DNA from: Desulfovibrio legallii
GTDB lineage: Bacteria; Desulfobacterota; Desulfovibrionia; Desulfovibrionales; Desulfovibrionaceae
Direction of reading: 5' to 3'
Assembly (NCBI RefSeq): GCF_900102485.1
Contig: NZ_FNBX01000010.1
Location: forward strand, 44,199-108,198
Length of the DNA: 64,000 bases
The position numbers were made by a program, and so were the translations under genes. This document shows, one piece after another, positions 1 through 9,401 of this stretch. The notes beneath the pieces were generated by a model. That model was not told the origin of the DNA and did no database searches. It saw only the letters and a program-made list of their open reading frames with translations. Within the stretch, counting starts at the first letter, position 1. Each line of letters opens with the position of its first letter.

Positions 1-1
1 C

Positions 2-55
2 GCGTTGCGCCATGGGGTGCACGGCCTGCTTTCAAAGATAGAGGAGTCCGCGTGA
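2..55 (+). CDS. C-terminal tail of an upstream gene (partial)
   Basis: An open frame enters from the left edge and stops at TGA 53-55, giving about 17 residues ending LLSKIEESA. It sits just upstream of the 6S RNA. In many Proteobacteria the gene before 6S RNA is zapA, and the amphipathic, acidic tail would suit a ZapA coiled coil, but the piece is too short to identify. The frame is chosen only because it is open and ends before the RNA gene. Confidence 0.3.
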   Translation, partial: ALRHGVHGLLSKIEESA

Positions 56-66
56 CTCCCCGGCGT

Positions 67-247
67 TTCCCTGGGGTGTGCGTGATTTATGCCTCGGTGC
101 TAACCTGACAAGTGTTGTTAAAGGGGGCCGTCACTGTTCCTCGTGTGCACGCCCGGCGCGACCGGGAAGCCTGAGAGGGGCATACAGGCGCCCGACCTGG
201 ATATCCAGGTTTCTGTACCGCAAGCATGACACGGCGCTCTGGGGAAT
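67..247 (+). ncRNA. ssrS: 6S RNA
   Basis: About 180 nt can fold as a long rod. The ends pair (TTCCC near 67 with GGGAA near 243), a central bubble follows, and a small hairpin with arms ACCTGG/CCAGGT lies on the 3' side near 195-210. The segment near 147-175, ending CCGGGAAGCCT, closely matches the conserved E. coli 6S stretch ending CCGAGAAGCCT. 6S RNA mimics an open promoter and sequesters the sigma70 holoenzyme. A terminator follows at 273-299. End positions are approximate. Confidence 0.82.
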
Positions 248-272
248 CGCAATCTTTCCCCGGTGTTGAGGT

Positions 273-299
273 GTTCCGGCTCCGGCCGGAACGCTTTTT
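273..299 (+). terminator. Intrinsic terminator after 6S RNA
   Basis: Perfect 8-bp stem GTTCCGGC/GCCGGAAC with a TCCG loop, followed by CG and a run of five T. It lies between the 6S RNA and rny. Confidence 0.75.
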
Positions 300-458
300 C
301 TGTGCAACGCCATCCTCGCGCCGCGTATGGCGGCCATCCAGCCCAGGCAGCAGCCCCCTTGGGGCCCCATTGCTACGGCTTCCGGCGTCGGTCGGTTGCC
401 GGTGTTCTCCGGGCCGGCCCGCGGCTGGTCCCGTCTTGATAAAAGAGAGGCTGGATTC

Positions 459-2014
<1,556 letters not shown>

Positions 2015-2018
<4 letters not shown>

Positions 2019-2614
2019 TTCCTGCCGGCGCGGGCTTCGGCCCCTTTCTTGTGCTTGATCTGGCGGCCGGCTTCATGCTGGCCGCCGCCGCATCCGGCCT
2101 GGCGCGCGCGGGCGGCAGCCGCTCCGGCGGCGCGCTGGCCCTGGCCTGCCTGGCCGGGACCGCCGCGCCCCTGCTGCGCGATACCCTCCTGGGCCTGCCC
2201 CTCCTGGCCCTGGATCAGCCCGCCTACCTGGCCGCCGCCCTGACCGGTGGCCTGGCGGGCCTGCCCCTGCCCCGTCTGCGCCGCGCCGGCCTGTGCCTTG
2301 CCCTGGCCGACGCCCTTGGTCTGGCCCTGGCCACCGGCCTTGCGGCCGCCAAGGGCGCGGTTCTGGGCCTGGGGGCCGCTGGCGTGCTGCTCCTGGCGCT
2401 GCTCTCCGGCCTCGCCGGGGGCCTGGTGCGCGATACGCTCCTGGGCAATACCGCTCTGGCCATGGAAGAAGATCTTTACGCCACGGCCGCCGCCCTGGGG
2501 GCCGTGGTTTCCCTGGCCTGCGTCTGGCATGCCCGTCTGCCCCCCTGGCAGTGCGCTCTGGCCGGCGCAGCCTGCATTCTGCTGCTGCGCGCCTTCCGCC
2601 TGCGGCGGGCGTAG
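2015..2614 (+). CDS. TRIC/UPF0126 family membrane protein
   Basis: 199 residues, almost wholly hydrophobic, with about six or seven membrane segments. Two similar halves each carry the family signature (LLRDTLLG near residue 51 and [20 protein letters not shown] near 136), as in the internally duplicated TRIC/YicG fold. Relatives are cation channels or proposed glycine transporters; the substrate here is unknown. GTG start overlapping the rny stop (GTGA). The sequence is Ala/Leu/Gly-rich, so homology rests on the repeated motif. Confidence 0.7.
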
Positions 2615-2679
2615 GGCGGATTCTCAGGTGAAAACTTTTCTCTCCGCCAGCAAGGCGACAGGCGCACCTTACCCTGTCA

Positions 2680-2803
2680 TGGCCGCTGCGCAAGCAAACG
2701 CCCCCCGTGCAGGCGTAAGCGCAATGTATTTGCGTTGTTAAGCGCAGAAATGAGCGCATTGTGAGCTTTGAGAATGCATATTCTCAAAGCTACTCTGCTC
2801 TAA
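2680..2803 (+). repeat. Dispersed intergenic repeat, copy 1
   Basis: Member of the hairpin-rich repeat family also at 6311, 9010, 10132, 19885, 33412, 43486 and 58528. It holds a TGC-GCAA-GCA mini-hairpin, a GGCGTAAGCGCAA segment, and a terminal 11-bp palindrome AGCTTTGAGAA/TTCTCAAAGCT (2764-2774 with 2781-2791), followed by CTCTGCTC. The 5' part of the full unit is not recognisable here. Confidence 0.8.
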
Positions 2804-2856
2804 AGAGAACCAGACGCTTCTCTCCGCTTCTTTTCCCGCAAAAAAAAACAGCGGGT

Positions 2857-3324
2857 TCAGTGTATGGCCAGCATGCGGCGCAGCAGGGCCTCCACTGTGG
2901 GATCCTTGCCTTTGACCGAGGCCAGGGCGGACTTGAGGTCCTCTGGCCACGCCGCGCGTTGCAGATCCGTATACATGGTGACCAGATGGCTGCTGTCCGC
3001 CAGAACCGTGACGGCATAAGGCACGGAACGGCCCGTGACGGTGAAGCTCCAGGCCTCGTCAGCGGCACGGACCGGGCCGCCGCCTTGCTGGGCGGCCAGG
3101 GCTGCGGCGTGGGTCGCAGGGTCCGTTCCTGCCTCCAGGGGCTTGATATCCAGGGTGAAAAAGTGGTTGTGGTCGTCCTGAACAAAGATGGCCCCCTCCC
3201 GCGGCATAAAGTGGCAGGAATCGGGGATATCCATAGTGACAAAGGCGAACTGGTATTCCCTGGCCTGGGCCGTGCCCGCAAGGCAGCACAGCAGCACAAA
3301 AAACAAAAAAGCGGAACGGAACAT
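2857..3324 (-). CDS. Secreted periplasmic protein of unknown function
   Basis: 155 residues beginning with a clear signal peptide (hydrophobic residues 5-18, cleavage likely after AQA near residue 21). The mature part is a small mixed domain with no motif I recognise; no Cys remains after cleavage. It resembles small exported proteins of sulfate reducers, but I assign no function. It is divergent from the DUF2325 gene at 3580, and the 255-bp gap between them holds a Fur-like palindrome. Confidence 0.7.
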   Translation of the reverse strand: MFRSAFLFFVLLCCLAGTAQAREYQFAFVTMDIPDSCHFMPREGAIFVQDDHNHFFTLDIKPLEAGTDPATHAAALAAQQGGGPVRAADEAWSFTVTGRSVPYAVTVLADSSHLVTMYTDLQRAAWPEDLKSALASVKGKDPTVEALLRRMLAIH

Positions 3325-3483
3325 GGCTTCCTCTGGCTGGTGTTCAAGAAAGGCCCGCTACACGGCGGGCGGCTGCGGAACCCCGGCAGTATACCGTGCC
3401 GCGGGGTTTTCGCCAAGTCCGCCTGTGAGGGCCGACGTTTCCCAAAAAAATGCGTACCTGAGCAAAAAAATCGGAAATTTTGC

Positions 3484-3513
3484 TTGACTTTGAAATTCAA
3501 TTTCAATTATACA
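3484..3513 (+). promoter_or_regulatory. Promoter with a Fur-like box between -35 and -10
   Basis: TTGACT (3484-3489) and TATACA (3508-3513) are spaced 18 bp. The spacer holds a perfect inverted repeat TTGAAATT-C-AATTTCAA (3490-3506), the shape expected of a Fur/PerR-family operator. It precedes the DUF2325 gene; a repressor bound here would block RNA polymerase directly. Confidence 0.6.
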
Positions 3514-3579
3514 GAGGGCAACGACAACGTCAACAACACTACAGGGCGTCGACGGACGGCGGCCAGGCAGGAGGACAAG

Positions 3580-3855
3580 ATGTGCGTTACCCTTATCGGC
3601 GGCATGGACCGGCTGAAAAAAGATTATATGGCGGCGGCGGAGCAGGACGGGCATTCCCTCAAGTTCATCACCCGCAATGAGCGGAATTTTGTGGACAAGA
3701 TCGGCAATCCGGACGCGCTCATCGTCTTCACCAATAAAATTTCTCACGAGGCCAAGCGCAAGGCCGTGCAGGTGGCCAAGTCTCGCAATATCCCCCTGCA
3801 GATGGTGCATTCCTGCGGCGTTTCTTCCCTGCGGGAATGTCTGCGCAGTGCGTAG
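3580..3855 (+). CDS. DUF2325 domain protein
   Basis: 91 residues with the DUF2325 layout: an N-terminal GGMDRLKKDY, then a Rossmann-like segment with DALIVFTNKISHEAKRKA and a C-terminal Cys-containing HSCGVSSLREC. Family members are small cytoplasmic proteins of unknown activity. ATG at 3580 follows an AGGAGGACAAG ribosome-binding site. The Fur-like operator in its promoter suggests an iron- or peroxide-linked role. Confidence 0.75.
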   Translation: MCVTLIGGMDRLKKDYMAAAEQDGHSLKFITRNERNFVDKIGNPDALIVFTNKISHEAKRKAVQVAKSRNIPLQMVHSCGVSSLRECLRSA

Positions 3856-3910
3856 GCGAAATTTATTTTCGCCGGCCACGCCGAGTGCAGCGTTTTAAAG
3901 GTAATCTGCG

Positions 3911-5344
3911 CTAGTGCCCTGCGCCTTCCGCGGGCAGGGCTTCCACAAGCAGTTCTTTGTCCAGAGCGGCCACGGGGCGGACGGGCAGCAGCCCGTTTCC
4001 CTGCTGGCCGTTTTGCGTGGGGGGCGCTCCGGGCGCGGGGCGCAGACGGCAGGCCGCGTAGTATTCGTTGACGCCGTGGGGCAGGCCGCCGTTGCGGTCA
4101 GCGTGCGTGCCGTCCGCGCGGGCGTCCGGGGCCAGCAGCATGCGGGGCAGGGCCAGCTGGCTTTGCAGAAAATCCCGCCGCTTGCGGTCCGCCAGGGCGC
4201 GCAGGCGCGCAGCGCGCTCCAGCTTTTCCTTGTGGGGCACCTGGTCCGCAAAACGGTCCGCCGCTGTGCCGGGCCGCCGTGAATAAGGAAAAACGTGGGC
4301 GTAGGTAAGGGGCAGGGCCGCCAGAAAATCCTCCAGCAGGCGCATATCCGCTTCCGTCTCGCCGGGAAAGCCCGCAATGACGTCCACGCCCAGGCCCAGG
4401 CGCGGCCAGTGGTCGGTCAGGGCTTCCACGGCCTGGGCCAGCATGGCGGCGGTATAGTGCCCGCGTCCCATGCGTTTGAGCACGCTTTGGCTGGCGTGCT
4501 GCAGTGAGATGTGCAGGTGCGGGCAGAGCAGTCGGCAGGCGCGCAGCGCCTCCAGCCCGCGCCGGTCGAGCTGGCCCGGCTCCAGAGAGCTGATGCGCAG
4601 GCGCGCCCGGCCCGCGTATGTGGGGGCCAGGGCCGCGTCCAGGGTCGTGAGCAGGTTCCAGAAGTCCCCGGTTGCCGCGTCCCGGCCGTATTGGGCCAGG
4701 TTGATGCCGGAGAGCATGATCTCCGCGTGGCCGGCCGCGAGCAGGCGGCGGGCTTCGGCCACGATCTCCGCCACAGGGCGGCTGCGGGGGCGGCCGCGGG
4801 TCAGGGGCACGATGCAGTAGGTGCAGCGGTGGGCGCAGCCGTCCTGTATTTTGAGCACGGGCCGGGCGCGTTTGAAGCCCTCAATGCGGAAGGGTGGGAA
4901 GGCCGCCGGAATCGTGGCGGCAGATCCGGACGGACGGTTTGCAGCGTCGGAAAGGCGGCTCGCGGGGGGCGTTTCCGCCGGGGCGTCGTTTTCCGGCCAC
5001 GGGCCGCGCAGCAAAAGGCTTTTGCGTTCCTGCGGCAGGATCAGGTCCGGCGCGGCCCAGAAGGCCCCGCGGCGGGGGTGGTAGTCCGCAAACAGGCGTG
5101 CGGCGCAGCCCGTGAGGATGAGGCGCGCCTGCGGAGCTTCGCGCCGCAGGCGGTAAACGGCGTTGCGGGCGTCCCTTTCGCCCTTGGCGGTGATGGCGCA
5201 GCTGTTGACGCAGACCACCGCAGCTTGCGCCGGGTTGTCGCACTCCTCGCCGCCCAGGCGCAGCCAGGCCTCGCGCAGGGCTTCAGTTTCGTACTGGTTG
5301 ACCTTGCAGCCGAAGGTGACAAGAAAGAATTTCCAGGCGGCCAT
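3911..5344 (-). CDS. mtaB: tRNA methylthiotransferase MtaB-like (radical SAM)
   Basis: 477 residues with methylthiotransferase architecture. The N-terminal UPF0004 domain has three cluster Cys (FGCKVNQYET, VNSCAIT, LTGCAA), and the radical-SAM domain has CAHRCTYC. The enzyme adds a methylthio group to t6A37 of tRNAs reading ANN codons. The C-terminal TRAM-like part is weak, and the tail is Pro/Gln-rich. ATG at 5344 starts the conserved N-terminus; the long upstream reading frame has no family similarity. MtaB is preferred over MiaB from the FGCKVNQYE motif. Confidence 0.85.
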   Translation of the reverse strand: MAAWKFFLVTFGCKVNQYETEALREAWLRLGGEECDNPAQAAVVCVNSCAITAKGERDARNAVYRLRREAPQARLILTGCAARLFADYHPRRGAFWAAPDLILPQERKSLLLRGPWPENDAPAETPPASRLSDAANRPSGSAATIPAAFPPFRIEGFKRARPVLKIQDGCAHRCTYCIVPLTRGRPRSRPVAEIVAEARRLLAAGHAEIMLSGINLAQYGRDAATGDFWNLLTTLDAALAPTYAGRARLRISSLEPGQLDRRGLEALRACRLLCPHLHISLQHASQSVLKRMGRGHYTAAMLAQAVEALTDHWPRLGLGVDVIAGFPGETEADMRLLEDFLAALPLTYAHVFPYSRRPGTAADRFADQVPHKEKLERAARLRALADRKRRDFLQSQLALPRMLLAPDARADGTHADRNGGLPHGVNEYYAACRLRPAPGAPPTQNGQQGNGLLPVRPVAALDKELLVEALPAEGAGH

Positions 5345-5404
5345 GGCGCAGGTGTACGCAAAAGCGCTTGCCTTGACAAGGCGGCGGCGGGTAGGCTTGG
5401 CCGC

Positions 5405-6310
5405 ATGGCGCGTTATCTTCTTTTTGCAGTACTGTTGTTGTGTTGGGGGCCTTGCCTGGCCGCGCGGGCCGCTTCCGAGGATGCTGTTCCCCCGTCGGAC
5501 GCCGCCGTGCTGGCCCGGATGGACGCTGCGGCCGTGGCCCGGCTGGATCTCTATTGCCTGCGCAGCGCCTATCCGCAGATAACGGGCTTTGCGGACGACG
5601 GCGAGGGCCGCTGGCTGCGCTTCGCCGATGGGCGGCGCGTGCTCTACGCCGCGCCCTTGGCCGAGAGCGCGGCCACGGCCGGTCTGGCCCTGAGCAATCC
5701 TGAGGCCGACTCCCTTTGGGACGTGGACGTGCGGACCAGCATGGCCGAGCTCTATCCCCTGGAGCCGGAGCGGCCCGCCACCCCCGTGGGCGTTTCGCCG
5801 GGGCGGCGGCGCTCCCATGCGCTGCTGCGCGCCCTGTACGGCGAGACGCAGGCGGCCGTGCGCGCCCGGCTGCGCCCCGCGCGCCTGCTGGGGCAGGGGC
5901 TGCAGCTGGCCGAACCGGCCGCCCAGGCTCTGAACAAAGCAGACGCGCGCCTTACCGCCGCCGTGCGGGCCGATCCCGCCCTGCGTCCTTTGCTCAAGGT
6001 AGATGGCGGCTTCACCTGGCGGCGTATTGCCGGCACAACCCGCCTGAGCCCCCACGCCTTCGGCATCGCCCTGGACATCAGCCCCGGCATCGCCACCTAC
6101 TGGCGCTGGAGCCCGCTGCAGCCCCATCCCCTGCAGCGCGGCTATCCCACGGCCATTGTGGCGGCCTTTGAGGACGCGGGCTTTATCTGGGGCGGCAAAT
6201 GGCATGAATACGACCTCATGCACTTTGAATACCGGCCGGAACTTCTCTGCAAGGCGCGCGTCCTGCGCGGGCTGCGCAAGGTTTTTTCCCCCGATGCGGA
6301 CAACTATTAG
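5405..6310 (+). CDS. Secreted M15-family peptidase (D,D-/L,D-peptidase-like)
   Basis: 301 residues with an N-terminal signal peptide (hydrophobic residues 5-18). The C-terminal part has the M15 zinc motifs: SPHAFGIALDIS (SxHxxGxAxD) and KWHEYDLMHFEYRPEL, which supplies the third ligand and catalytic acid. Relatives trim or cleave peptidoglycan stem peptides in the periplasm. Residues 20-170 are family-specific and uncharacterised. It is divergent from mtaB, with starts about 60 bp apart. A repeat copy begins right after the stop. Confidence 0.78.
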   Translation: MARYLLFAVLLLCWGPCLAARAASEDAVPPSDAAVLARMDAAAVARLDLYCLRSAYPQITGFADDGEGRWLRFADGRRVLYAAPLAESAATAGLALSNPEADSLWDVDVRTSMAELYPLEPERPATPVGVSPGRRRSHALLRALYGETQAAVRARLRPARLLGQGLQLAEPAAQALNKADARLTAAVRADPALRPLLKVDGGFTWRRIAGTTRLSPHAFGIALDISPGIATYWRWSPLQPHPLQRGYPTAIVAAFEDAGFIWGGKWHEYDLMHFEYRPELLCKARVLRGLRKVFSPDADNY

Positions 6311-6458
6311 GGCCGTTCAACGTTGCAATGCCCTGGCGGCTGCGTGAGCAGACGCCCGCCGTGGAGAGGCGTAAGCGCAATTTATTTGCGCTGGAAAGCG
6401 CCGGAACGAGCGTGCTGCAAACTTTGAGAATGCATATCCTCAAAGTTGATCTGCTATA
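6311..6458 (+). repeat. Dispersed intergenic repeat, copy 2 (near full length)
   Basis: Best reference copy. In order: an end hairpin AGGGC...GCCCT (about 6309-6333); CTGC-GTGA-GCAG with a GNRA-type loop (6340-6351); AGCGCAA/TTGCGCT (6374-6392); and a terminal stem AACTTTGAG/CTCAAAGTT (6420-6428 with 6439-6447) followed by GATCTGCTA. It starts directly at the stop codon of the M15 peptidase gene. Confidence 0.85.
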
Positions 6459-6529
6459 GCCCGTTCCGCCCGTGCGGCGGCGCGGGGGGGGGCCGCAGCG
6501 GAGCGCGCCTGAAGCCGTGGGCGATCCGT

Positions 6530-7861
6530 TCAGCCGCGTTGGGTCAGGTCGTCACGTTCCTCCTGAGCTCCGGCGTCCAGCTGGGCGGCAAAACGGTTGC
6601 ACCAGGTGTTTGTTACGCCCAGCGCCAGGGCATAGGGCAACAGGCGGCGGAAGACGGCGGGCGTATCTTCCGGGGCTGTCCAGCGGACGCTGCATTGCTC
6701 CATGCGCGGCATTTCGACGTTGCGGATGTACAGGGCAAGGCCTTCAAGCTCGTCCAGCACGGCCCTGACGGCCTTGCTGGGCGCTTTGATGATGGCCGTG
6801 AAGAACAGGGCCGTCGCCGTCGTAAGCGCGGGAAGCGCCCAGGCCAGAGTGGGCAGAAGACCTGCGGCGCGCAGCGCCCACAAGCCGCAGCAGGCCAGGG
6901 TCAACGCCGCGATCCCGGCCAGAGCGGGCCGGAAGGTGCCCTGGCGCGGGAACAGCAGAGGCGCGGCCAGCGTGCCGCAGAAGACGGCGCAGAGGGCGTT
7001 CTGCGTGCTGGTGGGGGAGAGGCCAGCGGCTGCGGCCGCGGCAATGAGGTCCGAATCCAGAACGCTGGCCATAAGCGCCAGGGGGGTCAGAGCAAACCAG
7101 CCCAGCACCGCCACCCAGGCGTTGGCCTTCCAGGCGGCGGGGAAGCGGCGGCGGAGGCAGGTTTTGGCTGCGGCGAACAGGGCCCGCACGTTGGGGTCGT
7201 GGGGGCGCAGCGTCAGCCTGCCGTCGGGGGCATGGCGGACCAGCGCGTCGTAAAGGGCGCGCTCTTCCTCTGGCAGATCTCTGGCTGCGGCTTCTTCCAG
7301 GGGGCGCGGCTCCAGAACGAAAGCGCCGTTCTCCGCCTGACGGACAACGCAGAGCCCGCGGAAGGCCAGATCCAGAAAGGCGGCGGCCAGCCCCCGGCCG
7401 CTGACGCGGGCGGCGTTGCGCAGATAGTCCGCGGCGAGGGGGGAAAGGGGGGTGACGGCTGTAGCCTTGTCGGTCACAGGGGCCGGGGGCGGTTGTGTTC
7501 TGGGGGCAATGATTCCCTTGGGCGGATCCGCCCCCAGCCGCCGCCAGAGGAGAAAAAAGTACAGAAAGACCGCGCAGAAGGCCAGGATCTGGGTGGGAAG
7601 GCGTGGGTTGTCCGCAAACAGCGCGGCCGGCAGGCCTTGCGCGCGGGCGGTCTGTTCCCCCGCAGGGGGAGTCGGCGTTGCCGTTGGGCGAGCCTGTTTT
7701 GCAGCAGGGCTGATTTGCGCCGCAGCGGCAAGAGAGCGCACGTCGGCGGCGCGTCGGCCGTCGTATTCTTCCGCCGGAGCGGTGCTGCCGCCGAGCGGCA
7801 GGCAGAGCGGCAGCAGGGCGCAACAGAGCGCGAGCAGGCGGCAAGGCCGACAAAGGAACAT
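6530..7861 (-). CDS. DUF2207-type membrane protein lacking its usual outer domain
   Basis: 443 residues: signal peptide (1-25), a short linker, a membrane segment (near residues 93-109), then cytoplasmic signatures of DUF2207 proteins: WRRLGADPPKGIIAP, LSPLAADYLRN, APSKAVRAVLDELEGLALYIRNVE and LPYALALGVTNTW. Two further membrane segments lie in the middle. Family members normally carry a large beta-rich domain between signal peptide and first anchor; here only about 65 low-complexity residues remain. Function of the family is unknown. Confidence 0.7.
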   Translation of the reverse strand: MFLCRPCRLLALCCALLPLCLPLGGSTAPAEEYDGRRAADVRSLAAAAQISPAAKQARPTATPTPPAGEQTARAQGLPAALFADNPRLPTQILAFCAVFLYFFLLWRRLGADPPKGIIAPRTQPPPAPVTDKATAVTPLSPLAADYLRNAARVSGRGLAAAFLDLAFRGLCVVRQAENGAFVLEPRPLEEAAARDLPEEERALYDALVRHAPDGRLTLRPHDPNVRALFAAAKTCLRRRFPAAWKANAWVAVLGWFALTPLALMASVLDSDLIAAAAAAGLSPTSTQNALCAVFCGTLAAPLLFPRQGTFRPALAGIAALTLACCGLWALRAAGLLPTLAWALPALTTATALFFTAIIKAPSKAVRAVLDELEGLALYIRNVEMPRMEQCSVRWTAPEDTPAVFRRLLPYALALGVTNTWCNRFAAQLDAGAQEERDDLTQRG

Positions 7862-8039
7862 GGAGACCCTCCTTGCGGTGCGGGGCGAAGTGCGGCGCAG
7901 GTTCCCGCGCCCCTGAAGATGCGTGCATCGCGCGCGGAAGGCAAGCCCTGCGGCGCGGAGCGCGCGGGCCGTCGGGCGTGCGCCTTGCCTTCTTCCAGAT
8001 ATGTTCCGGACGCATTTTTTCCGTTCCGTGGTGCTTCCC

Positions 8040-8068
8040 TTGCCAGACAGCGCCCTAAGGATTATAGT
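8040..8068 (+). promoter_or_regulatory. Sigma70 promoter for the SMR transporter pair
   Basis: TTGCCA (8040-8045) and TATAGT (8063-8068) are spaced 17 bp. Transcription would start near 8075, giving a leader of about 175 nt before the first transporter gene. Confidence 0.55.
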
Positions 8069-8074
8069 GGATTC

Positions 8075-8164
8075 ATGTGCTTCTTCAATCCCTCCATATT
8101 TTCTTTATTGCGCCGCATTATCTGCGGTTTTCCTGAAGAACGCTACTGGCGTTCCCTCTTGTAG
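8075..8164 (+). CDS. Possible leader peptide upstream of the SMR genes
   Basis: A 29-residue ORF (MCFFNPSIFSLLRRI..., ending ERYWRSLL) starts at the predicted transcription start and ends 38 nt before a terminator-like hairpin. No Shine-Dalgarno is seen, so it would be leaderless. E. coli mdtJI has a regulatory leader ORF (mdtU), which makes a leader plausible, but there is no sequence match I can claim. It may be chance. Confidence 0.3.
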   Translation: MCFFNPSIFSLLRRIICGFPEERYWRSLL

Positions 8165-8201
8165 CATCGCGCGTATTTTTCGGCGTCGGCCCTTGTGCGG
8201 A

Positions 8202-8224
8202 CCCTGTCGTTGACGGGGCCTTTT
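8202..8224 (+). terminator. Possible attenuator before the SMR genes
   Basis: Stem CCCTGTC/GACGGGG (8202-8208 with 8212-8218, one G-U pair), loop GTT, then CC and TTTT. It lies inside the predicted leader, 28 nt before the first transporter start, so read-through would be needed for expression. Confidence 0.45.
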
Positions 8225-8251
8225 CTGTTCCATTTATGTGCGAGATGCAGT

Positions 8252-8677
8252 ATGTGCGCGACAAAACCATATCATTGGCTGTGCCTTGCGGCGGCCATAT
8301 TGTTGGAGGTGGCGGGCTCCACCGTCATGAAGCTCTCCCAGGGCTGGCAGTTTGCTTATGCCAATGCGGTGGGCCTGGGCTGCATGTGGGGGGCCGTGGG
8401 CCTTTCTTACTATCTGCTGGCCAAGGCCATTACGGGCTTGCCCGTGGGGGTGAGCTTCGCCTTCTGGGAGGGGCTGGGCCTTACCTGCATCACGCTCTGC
8501 GGCGTGCTGCTGCTGGGCGAAACCCTCAATGCCCGGCGCGTGCTGGGGCTGGCGTGCGTGCTGACAGGCGCGTTGCTGGTGCACCACGGCACGGAAAGCG
8601 GCGCTGTTGACGCCCCCTGCGCCGCAAAAGAAGAGCCTGACGACGCCCTGGCGGATCTGGACGTGGGGGGGCTGTGA
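8252..8677 (+). CDS. SMR-family transporter subunit, MdtJ-like
   Basis: 141 residues with four membrane helices and the conserved SMR glutamate (Glu19, in LLEVAGSTVMKLS), plus VSFAFWEGLG matching the GVAYALWEG motif. The extended acidic C-tail is unusual. The overlap with a second SMR gene shows a heteromeric pair, as in MdtJI (spermidine export) or EbrAB. The start at ATG 8252 is preferred because an in-frame GTG at 8195 would place the attenuator hairpin within the coding region. Substrate unknown. Confidence 0.8.
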   Translation: MCATKPYHWLCLAAAILLEVAGSTVMKLSQGWQFAYANAVGLGCMWGAVGLSYYLLAKAITGLPVGVSFAFWEGLGLTCITLCGVLLLGETLNARRVLGLACVLTGALLVHHGTESGAVDAPCAAKEEPDDALADLDVGGL

Positions 8678-9009
8678 TGCCCGCGACGCTTTCCGGTTTT
8701 CCTTTCGTACTGGTGCTGCTGGCCGCGACCCTGGACGTGCTGGCCAATCTGTTGCTGGCCCGGTCGGAAGGCTTCCGCCGCCGGGGCCCTGGGCTGCTGG
8801 CCCTGGCGTTGGTGGGTCTGGCTTTTTATTGCCTTTCGCTGGCTGTGCGGCAGATGGATCTTTCCGTGGCTTATGCTCTGTGGGGCGGCCTGGGGCTGCT
8901 GGGAACCGCCCTGGGCGGCTGGCTGCTGCTGCGGCAAAGGCTTGCGCCCAGCGCTTTTGCGGGCATGGCCCTGCTGGTCTGCGGCATGGTCCTGCTGCGG
9001 TTGAGTTAG
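8677..9009 (+). CDS. SMR-family transporter subunit, MdtI-like
   Basis: 110 residues, four helices. The segment LDVLANLLLARSEGF aligns with the helix-1 region of MdtI, but the essential SMR glutamate is aspartate here (Asp20). AYALWGGLG keeps the helix-3 motif apart from the usual E. The start overlaps the upstream stop (TGATG), so it is translationally coupled. A GTG three bases upstream is an alternative start. Confidence 0.8.
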   Translation: MPATLSGFPFVLVLLAATLDVLANLLLARSEGFRRRGPGLLALALVGLAFYCLSLAVRQMDLSVAYALWGGLGLLGTALGGWLLLRQRLAPSAFAGMALLVCGMVLLRLS

Positions 9010-9152
9010 GGCGGTTCAACGTTGTACTGCCGCGGCGGCTGCATGAGCAGACGCCCGCCGTGCAGGCGCAAGCGCAGGTTATTTGCGCGGGTAAGCGCTG
9101 GAACGAGCGCGCCGCAACCTTTGAAGATGCATTCGCAAGCGCAATCTGCTCC
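9010..9152 (+). repeat. Dispersed intergenic repeat, copy 3 (degenerate 3' end)
   Basis: Starts immediately after the stop of the second SMR gene. It keeps the CTGC-ATGA-GCAG hairpin (9039-9050), the GCGCAGG...TTGCGC segment and GGAACGAGCG, but the terminal palindrome has decayed (CTTTGAAGATGCATTCG) before CAATCTGCTC. Confidence 0.75.
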
Positions 9153-9167
9153 AGGATTTCCAGGCGT

Positions 9168-9193
9168 CCGCCGTCGGCTCTGGGCGGTTTTTT
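9168..9193 (+). terminator. Terminator after the SMR operon
   Basis: CCGCC/GGCGG stem (9168-9172 with 9183-9187) followed by six T. From here to 9401 I see no gene or clear signal. Confidence 0.55.
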
Positions 9194-9401
9194 GTTGCCG
9201 GGGCCGCACTGCGGGTGTACACGCCCGCCAGGTGGCCTTATCTTCCTTCACGGAGTGGAAGGGCCTGACAAAACAGGAGGGCCCGACGGAGTATATGGGC
9301 CTGGCGGGACGCCACAGGGCATTGCCCCTTGCAGACGGTTTCGCGAGCTGCGGGGATGCACCGCGTTTGCGTCGCAAGGCGGTCAGGATACAGGAATTGA
9401 G

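Noticed and set aside
8040..8251. Guanidine riboswitch before the SMR genes
   Set aside because: I looked for paired ACGR-loop hairpins and the ykkC core and did not see them; a leader-attenuator reading fits better.
8195..8251. GTG start of the first SMR gene at 8195
   Set aside because: It would add 19 non-family residues and include the terminator hairpin in the coding region.
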